A stretch of 26,160 nt of DNA, from positions 1 to 26,160 of IMG/VR virus record IMGVR_UViG_3300020219_000062, one strand, 5' to 3'. The position numbers were made by a program, and so were the translations under genes. A model generated the notes under the pieces. That model saw only the letters and a program-made list of their open reading frames with translations, had not been told where the DNA came from and ran no database searches. This DNA is from a virus. This document shows positions 8,417 through 14,487 of this stretch, one piece after another (positions within the stretch are counted from its first letter, which is position 1; each line of letters opens with the position of its first letter).

Positions 8417-9087
8417 ACCCCGTGATGCAGCGTCAAGCGAAGGTCGAGCCCGCAGTCATCACGCGGGAAATGATGGACAAGGTCATCCGCCGGTCCTTCC
8501 GGGCGCTGGACCCCAAGCCCGGCAACGACAAGGGTGAGCTGTACTACGACCTCTCTGTGGAAGAGGTCGGGGACGCGGTCATTCGTGTGTACACGTCCAT
8601 CGGCTCAAGCGGCACGTCCTTCGGTGTCGGGGATGATGCCATCCGGGTCGGGATCTTCGCGGGGGGCCGGCCCTTGAAGGCCGGCAAAATGCCCATCGTC
8701 AAGCGTATACAGAAGAGAGACGAAAAGACGGGGGTCGTGACGCAGCTCTGGCCCGACAACCTCCGGACCCGGATCGAAGACGCCATCGAGGAAATCGAGT
8801 CGCTCGGTGAAGAGCGGGCTCGGGCTCAAGACCTGGCCAAGCAGCAGGTCCAGCAGCAGGTCCAGCAGCAGCAGGCCCCTGACGCCTTCCGGGCCGAGCG
8901 GAAGCGGCAAGGGCTGATGCTCGAAGACCTGGCCGACGCCGAGGCCGCGGGGAAATTCCGCAACGTCGCCCCCGGCACCCGCGGGCCCTTCTCTCAGATG
9001 CTCGACAAGATGCTGGCCAACCGGAACATGCTCCTCTCAGAGAAGCAGCTCGCCTGGGCCGAGCGTGAGCACCGGCAGCTTCGATGA
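8413..9087 (+). CDS. Unknown protein with Gln-rich repeat, coupled to the helicase
   Basis: The protein has 224 residues; its ATG overlaps the helicase stop (ATGA). Residues 55-135 form a compact alpha/beta-looking region with VYTSIG, a GVGDDAIRVG strand and a later LWPDNLRTRIEDAIEEI helix. Residues 143-155 are almost all Gln and Val. Near the C-terminus lies FSQMLDKML followed by LSEKQLAWAERE (208-219). From memory, VYTSI...DAIRV and a terminal F..ML...LSEKQ..W both occur in small viral and archaeal proteins of unknown function that tend to accompany nucleic-acid genes; I cannot verify this. Coupling to the helicase suggests a partner or accessory factor. No transmembrane segment or signal peptide is visible. 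The coding call is strong; the function is unknown. Confidence 0.85.
   Translation: MNPVMQRQAKVEPAVITREMMDKVIRRSFRALDPKPGNDKGELYYDLSVEEVGDAVIRVYTSIGSSGTSFGVGDDAIRVGIFAGGRPLKAGKMPIVKRIQKRDEKTGVVTQLWPDNLRTRIEDAIEEIESLGEERARAQDLAKQQVQQQVQQQQAPDAFRAERKRQGLMLEDLADAEAAGKFRNVAPGTRGPFSQMLDKMLANRNMLLSEKQLAWAEREHRQLR
8841..8875 (+). repeat. CAG-rich short tandem repeat in the coding region
   Basis: Repeated cag units, interrupted twice by gtc, encode a Gln-rich stretch broken by two Val residues. Such tracts can change in copy number without disturbing the frame. Confidence 0.7.
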
Positions 9088-9596
9088 GCTGCGATGACCC
9101 GTGCCTGCCTGTCGCCACGGAGGTTTGCAAGATCCCGGTCGACTACTTCATGCCCATCGGGCAGACACGGGTGCGTTTCGTCGCCTTGCTCCCCGCCATC
9201 CTTCGGGCCTGGGGGCCGGTGTTCGACCCAAAGGACATCCATCAGGCTGAGCTTCGGGCGGCTTCGACCCTGGCCCAGACGGGCATGATACGCGGCCAGG
9301 CGTTCGCGTTCATGCGGCAGGGTGCCGTCCTGACCCAAGCCGAGACCGCGACGCTCCTCGGCGTGACCCCCCTCGTCATCCAGGCGTACGAGAACGAGAC
9401 CGTCCCCCTGCCCATGACGGCCTGGAAGACGCTCGCCCACTACGTGACCGACCTCGACGGCCGGGACCACTACATGACGACGCCTCCCTGCCCCACGGAG
9501 AGCTGGCAGCGGCGGGACATTCGCGTCTACCCGGACTTCCCCATGCAGTCCACGCAGCCCCCCATGGGCGTAGACAACGGGTGTATACCCTGTTGA
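9084..9596 (+). CDS. XRE-like helix-turn-helix protein with cysteine-rich termini
   Basis: The protein has 170 residues; its ATG overlaps the preceding stop (ATGA). Residues about 67-120 look like a Cro/CI (XRE) helix-turn-helix: LTQAETATLLGV as the helix-turn, VIQAYENETVPLP as the recognition part, then a closing helix AWKTLAHYV. The N-terminal 60 residues and the last 50 match nothing I recognise. Cysteines lie at positions 3, 7 and 15, and the protein ends in CIPC, so metal binding or a disulfide is possible. An HTH protein coupled behind a helicase and inside a tail operon could be a regulator of late genes, a DNA-binding adaptor, or a structural protein that has taken over an HTH fold. 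The HTH call is moderate to good; the role is inference. Confidence 0.75.
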   Translation: MSCDDPCLPVATEVCKIPVDYFMPIGQTRVRFVALLPAILRAWGPVFDPKDIHQAELRAASTLAQTGMIRGQAFAFMRQGAVLTQAETATLLGVTPLVIQAYENETVPLPMTAWKTLAHYVTDLDGRDHYMTTPPCPTESWQRRDIRVYPDFPMQSTQPPMGVDNGCIPC

Positions 9597-10427
9597 ATGC
9601 CCACCCTTGAGCTGAACGCCACGCTCGACCCGAAGGCCCCCGCCGTCCTCGATGACACCATCACCTTCGAGACGGGGGCCAGCTTGCAAGAGGTGGCAGA
9701 CCTCACTACCTATACCTACAACCACCATGGGCCGGGGTTCGGGGCAGCTCACCCGGGGGCGTTGACGGCGTTCTTCGAGGACTTGGTGCTCGGCCGGCCG
9801 ATGCCGCTCCGGATGGTGGCGAGAAGCATCGAGGGCATGGACACCATCGTGGCCTTCGCCCTCTTTTTGCACCGGGACCTGGCCATCGCAGCCAGGACGC
9901 CGGGCTTCGTGGGGGCGGTGGACTTCCTTCACCGCCGGGGGCGTACGACCCTGGGGCACGTAGACCCGGAGACGGAGCAGCTCGTCTACCTCCTAAACAC
10001 CCCCGACGGGTCGGTGTCCGACTGGCTCCCCCGGGCCATAGGCTGGGTCCGGGGCTACTTGCTGGAGGGTACGGTTCCTGGGACCACCCGGCGGGCCCAG
10101 GTGCGGGTGCTCGACCGGGGGACGGACGGCTTCGTCGTGGCCGCGACGGCCGAGCCGCAGCTTGATAGGGTCTGGGTCGAGCTGTACCGGCAGGGCTTCC
10201 TTCGGGGCGTGGTCTTCGGGCCCGAACACCAAAGCCACCGGCCCGTGATGGTGAGCCGCAAGAGCGCCTACGTGAGGCTCGATCTTGCGAAGGCGTGCTC
10301 GATTCTGACCGACATGGAGCAGGCCATGGGGCTCGTCTCCGGCTGGCAGCTCGATGGGCTGTGGCTTTCGACCGAAGGGACGCTCCTGCTCCCGGAGCAC
10401 ATTCTTCAGGTGCTCGCTCGGGTCTAG
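9597..10427 (+). CDS. Unknown protein, weakly reminiscent of DHH-type phosphoesterases
   Basis: The protein has 276 residues. Its ATG directly follows the TGA of the HTH gene with no spacer, so translation is probably coupled; it ends in TAG, the only TAG stop in the window. Residues 39-48 hold a YNHHGPGFG motif and residues 82-96 a hydrophobic helix with Asp82, His92 and Asp94. HVDPE lies at 121-125. The C-terminal third has V.LDL (226-230), GW.LDG (249-254) and a final LLLPEHILQVL. A His-His pair, an Asp-bearing helix and a C-terminal substrate-like domain recall DHH or MYG1-type metal phosphoesterases. However, the canonical DHH triad is not seen (NHH replaces DHH), so this is only a hint. 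No signal peptide or membrane segment is clear. Coding confidence is high, function low. Confidence 0.8.
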   Translation: MPTLELNATLDPKAPAVLDDTITFETGASLQEVADLTTYTYNHHGPGFGAAHPGALTAFFEDLVLGRPMPLRMVARSIEGMDTIVAFALFLHRDLAIAARTPGFVGAVDFLHRRGRTTLGHVDPETEQLVYLLNTPDGSVSDWLPRAIGWVRGYLLEGTVPGTTRRAQVRVLDRGTDGFVVAATAEPQLDRVWVELYRQGFLRGVVFGPEHQSHRPVMVSRKSAYVRLDLAKACSILTDMEQAMGLVSGWQLDGLWLSTEGTLLLPEHILQVLARV

Positions 10428-10454
10428 CGAATCCTTTCGTGAACCGGCTGGGGT

Positions 10455-11276
10455 GTGCCGAAGCTCACGACTGTCACGGTGGGGACCGACGGGAATATCG
10501 ACTACGTCGAGACGCCCGATGGGGTGAAGTACGCCCTGGGTACGACCTCAGTTCTCCAGCTCATCGCGAAAATGGTGTCCGGGCAGCGCCTCCGAAAAGA
10601 GGCCGTCGAGACGTTCAACAAGGACGGCGCGGCCATGGTGGTGCTCGACCTGGACGCCTTCTTCGAGATGCTGACGCCTGTTCGGAAGAGGTGGGCTTCC
10701 AATAGTTCACTTTTTCGCGATGCAGATCGAGACGATCCCCTTCGAGGTACTCCCATGGACAAGGCCGAATTTATCAAGCGGCTCGCGTGCTGCGAGCAGC
10801 AGGTCAAGAAGCTCACCGACACCCCGTCGCCTGAGGCCACGTCGGCTCTCGTTCAGGCGGTGGCTTCGATCAGCCTCCCCAGCTTCGGCGACCCGTCGAA
10901 GAACAACTCTTTCATGAGCCTGGGCCAGCCCAAGCTCGACACGGTCGAAGACCCTGGCGCCTACACGCCCCCGACGAGCGTGACGCACCCCCTGGGCAAG
11001 TCGGCCAACTTCCAGACGCTTCAGACCAACCTGAAGATGGCAGAAGAGATCGTCGAGAAGGTCGACCAGACCGACACCAAGATCGACGCCCTGGTCACCG
11101 CCGGCCGGAAGTTCAACGCTTCCCAGGCCCGCTCCGACCTGCACACCATCGTCGCCACCCTCGTGTCGATGCTCAAGCAGGTCGACCCGGCTCAGCCCTG
11201 GGTCACCGCCGAGCTTCAGAAGCTCGCGAACCAGGCGACGGAGATCCACGGCCTCTTCGCCCCCGCGAAGGTCTGA
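10455..11276 (+). CDS. Unknown tail-module protein upstream of the tube gene
   Basis: The 273-residue reading starts at GTG 10455, with no good Shine-Dalgarno site. An internal ATG at 10755 (residue 101) has gagg seven bases upstream and would give a 173-residue product beginning MDKAEFIKRL. The frame is open throughout, so both readings are possible. Residues 1-80 contain beta strands around an NIDYVETPDG turn. The second part is mostly helical (CCEQQVKKL, LKMAEEIVEKVDQTDTKIDAL, LVSMLKQVD) and fits a small coiled-coil assembly or structural protein. Position just before the tube suggests a tail role. I do not recognise the family. Confidence 0.75.
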   Translation: MPKLTTVTVGTDGNIDYVETPDGVKYALGTTSVLQLIAKMVSGQRLRKEAVETFNKDGAAMVVLDLDAFFEMLTPVRKRWASNSSLFRDADRDDPLRGTPMDKAEFIKRLACCEQQVKKLTDTPSPEATSALVQAVASISLPSFGDPSKNNSFMSLGQPKLDTVEDPGAYTPPTSVTHPLGKSANFQTLQTNLKMAEEIVEKVDQTDTKIDALVTAGRKFNASQARSDLHTIVATLVSMLKQVDPAQPWVTAELQKLANQATEIHGLFAPAKV

Positions 11277-11301
11277 GGACCCCCAGGCTTCAACCTCTTC
11301 T

Positions 11302-11306
11302 GGGAG
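11302..11306 (+). promoter_or_regulatory. Ribosome binding site of the tail tube gene
   Basis: The sequence gggag lies nine bases before the ATG at 11316. It supports this start and efficient translation of the tube protein. Confidence 0.6.
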
Positions 11307-11315
11307 TGACATCAA

Positions 11316-12032
11316 ATGACCGTCAAGACTGATAACTACATCTACCGCATGGGTACCGCCCCCAACACGCGGGCGGCGACTTCCCAGAAGAACAAGGTCT
11401 ACGGCTACAGCGTGGGGGCCAAGGGCTTCCAGCAGCTCGGGGCCATCTCGGAGTTCGGCTTCGATGAGTCGCGGACCATCGACCCGGTTCGCGGCATCGG
11501 CTACGGCGACATGATCGCCGAGCTGGTCCCCGGCGTAACCGAGCCGATGACCCTGACCCTCAACAAGACCCTGCTCTACACCGCCAACCTGCTTCAGATG
11601 GTCGGCTACAAGGGCGGCATCGACGGCATGATCAGGAGCCTCCGTCACCACCGGTGGCCGTTCGACATCAAGCAAGAGCTGGTCTTCTCGGAGATCGCCG
11701 GCAAGTTCGATGGCAACACGACCCCCACGGCCACCATTCTGCCCGGGTCGGGCGGGACGAGCGGGTCGGCCGATAACATCCTCATCCGGATCATCGCGCT
11801 CTTCACGTACTTCGAGGGGTGTTGGTTCAACAGCTACGGCGCCTCGTTCACCTCGGACGCTGCGATAGTGTCTGAGAACAGCTCGGTGACGGTGACCGAC
11901 ATCATCGACGGGACCAGCCAGTACGGTGAGTTCATCGACACCGGGCTCGCCCCCCTGGGTAGCAACGGAGCACCGGGTAAGGGGTATTCGATGCGCTTCG
12001 CGTCTGCATCGAACACCAACACCGACTTCTGA
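11316..12032 (+). CDS. Probable tail tube protein
   Basis: The protein has 238 residues. The composition is beta-rich and cysteine-poor, with no signal peptide. A central segment runs GFQQLGAISEFGFDESRTIDPVRGIGYGDM and then EPMTLTLNKTLLY. This fits the strand pattern of phage tail tube proteins, in which a strand naming a feature of the molecule precedes a G-rich turn and a T.TL.(K/R) strand. The C-terminal half holds Gly/Ser/Thr-rich loops (700-nt scale) and ends in SNTNTDF. Typical myoviral tubes are 150-250 residues. It precedes two chaperone-like genes and the tape measure, the usual order downstream of a tube gene. A good ribosome site precedes it and a large stem-loop follows, both consistent with high expression. 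The assignment is from context plus strand pattern, not from a diagnostic motif. Confidence 0.72.
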   Translation: MTVKTDNYIYRMGTAPNTRAATSQKNKVYGYSVGAKGFQQLGAISEFGFDESRTIDPVRGIGYGDMIAELVPGVTEPMTLTLNKTLLYTANLLQMVGYKGGIDGMIRSLRHHRWPFDIKQELVFSEIAGKFDGNTTPTATILPGSGGTSGSADNILIRIIALFTYFEGCWFNSYGASFTSDAAIVSENSSVTVTDIIDGTSQYGEFIDTGLAPLGSNGAPGKGYSMRFASASNTNTDF

Positions 12033-12044
12033 TCGTCTGCGTTA

Positions 12045-12105
12045 TGCCCGGCGGCGGGGAGGGTCTCGAAGGGGACCACATCGTCCCCTCCTTCGCCGCC
12101 GGGCA
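12045..12105 (+). other. Large nested stem-loop behind the tail tube gene
   Basis: An outer 12-bp perfect stem pairs 12045-12056 (tgcccggcggcg) with 12094-12105 (cgccgccgggca). A second hairpin inside it pairs 12070-12076 (aggggac) with 12083-12089 (gtcccct) around a 6-nt loop. No T-run follows; the next bases are cagatcacat. It may be an attenuator, an mRNA 3'-stability element for the tube transcript, or a factor-assisted terminator. It fills most of the 97-bp gap before the next gene. Confidence 0.7.
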
Positions 12106-12115
12106 CAGATCACAT

Positions 12116-12124
12116 AAAAGGAGA
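12116..12124 (+). promoter_or_regulatory. Ribosome binding site of the first chaperone-like gene
   Basis: The sequence aaaaggaga, with core aggag at 12119-12123, lies six bases before the ATG at 12130. It is one of the strongest sites in the window and restarts translation after the stem-loop. Confidence 0.75.
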
Positions 12125-12129
12125 CTGCT

Positions 12130-13194
12130 ATGGGTACTGTGTCCGCGAAGGATCTTTTCGCTTCGTTGGAGAGGGCTCGCAATATGGGCCTCGTTGAGGA
12201 GAAGTTCGACCTCTGTGGCCATGCCCTGGTGGTCCGGAACCTTCGCCCCAACGAAATCGAGGCTGTCCTTGAGTCCTGCAAGGGGCTCGAAGACCTCGCC
12301 TACTTCAACACCTACCAGCGGGAGCATGTGGCCAGGGGGCTTTGCGAGCTGGATGGGTTCGACCTCCGTGCGGTTGATTTCATAGACGACGAGGAGCCCG
12401 ACCCCAAGAAGCCTGGGCAGGTGAAGAAGGTTCGGGTCGAGTGCCATCGGTGGATCGCCGACAAGTTCCTCACTTCGTGGGGACCCGAGGTCATCCTCAT
12501 CGCCTACCGCAAGATCGGCGACTGCACCGCCATGGCCGACAAGCAGGCCAAGGATGGGGTGACCTTCATCCAGCCCGACGAGACGCCCGAGCAGAAGTAC
12601 CGGCGCATCCTCGGGGAGCTGAAGGAAGCCGAAGATGATATGCCCGATCAGCTTCTCGACCGGACGCTTGAAGAGTTCGGGTTCGCCCGCAAGTCTACGC
12701 TCGACGAGCTGAAGGCGGCCGACGAGCGGCTGAACAAGATCCGGGACCAGGAGATCGCGGCCGAGAAGGCTGCCCAGGAGGCCCAGGACGCGGCCGAGAA
12801 GGCAGCCCCGGCTCCGCCCCCACCCGTTGTGCCGAACGGCCGGGATCTCCTGGCCAACCGGCGACCGATGAACCGGGAAGAAGCGCCGCCCCCCGAAGTC
12901 TCGACGCCCCTTCGGCCGGTCCAGCCCCCGGGAACGACCGTGACCCGGCCAGAGGGGCCGTCTTCGCGGGCTGCTGAGCTGGCGGCCATCGAGGGCGACG
13001 CCGACTCTGTAGGCATCCTGGCGGCCGGCCCAGCCAGCCCCAAGCCGGCCGAAGCCTTCCGGATGACCGACACCGCGGTTCTCGGCCACCGGGCGAACCA
13101 CGACCCTGAGCAGCAGGCGGCTGAGGCCCGAAGCATCATCGACCCGCCGGTCCAGGGCGGAATCAACCCGAGGTTCCGGCCCCCGTCCCGGTAA
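12130..13194 (+). CDS. Probable tail assembly chaperone
   Basis: The protein has 354 residues. Residues 25-80 have the pattern FDL.GHALVVRNLRPNEIEAVL...DLAYFNTYQREHVARGLCELDGFDL. This matches the general fold pattern of phage tail chaperones and baseplate-hub assembly proteins: a short strand, an R.L...E turn, a helical bundle and a conserved i.G. Residues 190-225 are Ala/Glu/Lys-rich and probably coiled-coil, and 226-354 are Pro/Ala-rich and likely disordered. The gene lies between tube and tape measure, where such chaperones sit. In many phages this region makes a second product by frameshifting. Here the next gene is in the same frame, six bases after the TAA, so a frameshift cannot join them. 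The role rests on position and pattern. Confidence 0.65.
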   Translation: MGTVSAKDLFASLERARNMGLVEEKFDLCGHALVVRNLRPNEIEAVLESCKGLEDLAYFNTYQREHVARGLCELDGFDLRAVDFIDDEEPDPKKPGQVKKVRVECHRWIADKFLTSWGPEVILIAYRKIGDCTAMADKQAKDGVTFIQPDETPEQKYRRILGELKEAEDDMPDQLLDRTLEEFGFARKSTLDELKAADERLNKIRDQEIAAEKAAQEAQDAAEKAAPAPPPPVVPNGRDLLANRRPMNREEAPPPEVSTPLRPVQPPGTTVTRPEGPSSRAAELAAIEGDADSVGILAAGPASPKPAEAFRMTDTAVLGHRANHDPEQQAAEARSIIDPPVQGGINPRFRPPSR

Positions 13195-13200
13195 CGCCCC

Positions 13201-14487
13201 ATGCCAGCCGCAGCGGAGAGTTACGACGACGACCAGGAGCGTCTCCGCCGCACGAACGATGGGGAGCGGAGTGAGGAGGACAACCTCCGCCTCGCCGTCC
13301 CCAAGGCGCCGGAGGTCAACCCCGAGGTCTACAAGGACGTGATGCCCATGATTTTCCGTGGGTTTCTCACGCTTCCCGCTGAGATCAACGGGGTCTACTT
13401 TGTCTTCAAGTCCCTGAACCAGCACGAGTTCGATCTTGTGCGTCTCATGGGCGGCGGGGCAGGGGACGTGATCCCCCCGAGGTTCTGGGACCTCTTCCTT
13501 GCCCACGGCGTCTTCCTGGTCGACGGCCAGAATGTACTCGTGGACCGGCAGAGGTGGATGCCCCGCATTGCCAACGTCTTCCGTGATATGCCCCCGCAGG
13601 CCAAAAGCAAGGTCATCCGGGCCCTGTCCGAGCTGAACCGCCGGGCTGCGAACGCCACCGTGCTGACCGAAGCGTACGCCATGGAGTCCTACAGTCGCTA
13701 CCGGTGGGCCCAGGTCCATGGGTTGGACCTTTCGACGCCAGCCATCACCGGCCTCGCCGGCACCGCCGAGCTGGGGCTCAACTGGCCCCAGCTTACCTGG
13801 CGGGCGCTCAACTACTTCGAGGACATGGCAGCGGCGACGGAGCGGGAGTGGGAGCACGCCAAGTTCATCGGCTCTTGCACGGCGGGCAAGGGCATCCAGA
13901 AGGTCTACAACCGCGACCACGACCGGCACCGCAAGGAGGCCGAGGAGCGTATCGCCCGCAAGGACAAGCTGCTCCGCCACATCTTCGACGGGGCCCCGCT
14001 CCAGGACGGCACCACGCTCCGGAACGGCCAGATCGTGAATGTGGCCCAGACCGTCGAAGAGCTGACCGACCAGCTCGAAAGGTCCCTCCGTGGGGAGAAG
14101 GACTGGCACGACAACGTTGTCGAAGCCCACGAGCAGCGTACGCGGGGTCAGTACCAAGACCAGCAAGCCCAGCTCCAGACGATGGCCGAGGAGTCCAGCA
14201 AGCGGTTCGGCGACCAGTCAATCATGGGCGAGACGGAACTCGTCGGCCTGTCCCCCCAGCAGGTCCAGGAGCGCATCCAGCGGTCGAGACAACACCAGGC
14301 CCAGGCACTCGCCCGCGGCATCGTCGCTCCCGACCCCGAGGGCGCCGAGAAGATGGAACGGTTCCTTACCCGGCACGGCATTCTCGGCCCCGAAGTCGAG
14401 ACCACCGTGACCCCGACGCAGCGGGACACGTCTACCGCGACCCCCCTTCCCCCGCCGCGTGAGCCCGGCAAGCCCTGGAGGCCGTGA
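13201..14487 (+). CDS. Second tail assembly chaperone-like protein
   Basis: The protein has 428 residues. It starts six bases after the previous TAA, in the same frame, with no Shine-Dalgarno site, so it probably depends on re-initiation. Residues 52-100 (GFLTLPAEINGVYFVFKSLNQHEFDLV, then FLAHGVFLVDG) follow the same strand, F.SL...E, helix and DG layout as the preceding protein and may be a distant paralog. A middle segment (about 195-265) reads WRALNYFEDMAAATEREW, then EHAKFIGS, a helix I associate with proteins that contact the tape measure. The C-terminal 150 residues are Gln/Arg/Glu-rich and helical, ending in a Pro-rich tail. The stop overlaps the next start as TGATG. Chaperone role is inferred from position. 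Confidence 0.65.
   Translation: MPAAAESYDDDQERLRRTNDGERSEEDNLRLAVPKAPEVNPEVYKDVMPMIFRGFLTLPAEINGVYFVFKSLNQHEFDLVRLMGGGAGDVIPPRFWDLFLAHGVFLVDGQNVLVDRQRWMPRIANVFRDMPPQAKSKVIRALSELNRRAANATVLTEAYAMESYSRYRWAQVHGLDLSTPAITGLAGTAELGLNWPQLTWRALNYFEDMAAATEREWEHAKFIGSCTAGKGIQKVYNRDHDRHRKEAEERIARKDKLLRHIFDGAPLQDGTTLRNGQIVNVAQTVEELTDQLERSLRGEKDWHDNVVEAHEQRTRGQYQDQQAQLQTMAEESSKRFGDQSIMGETELVGLSPQQVQERIQRSRQHQAQALARGIVAPDPEGAEKMERFLTRHGILGPEVETTVTPTQRDTSTATPLPPPREPGKPWRP
14477..14481 (+). promoter_or_regulatory. Ribosome binding site that decides the tape measure start
   Basis: The sequence ggagg lies five bases before the ATG at 14487 but only two before the in-frame GTG at 14484. The ATG is therefore preferred. 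Confidence 0.65.

Noticed and set aside
13150-13201. Programmed frameshift joining the two chaperone-like genes
   Set aside because: Both genes are in the same frame with a TAA between them, and no slippery heptamer was seen there.
11932-14166. 744-aa open frame on the - strand spanning tube end and chaperone genes
   Set aside because: It spans several + strand genes and their ribosome sites, with no domain signal of its own.
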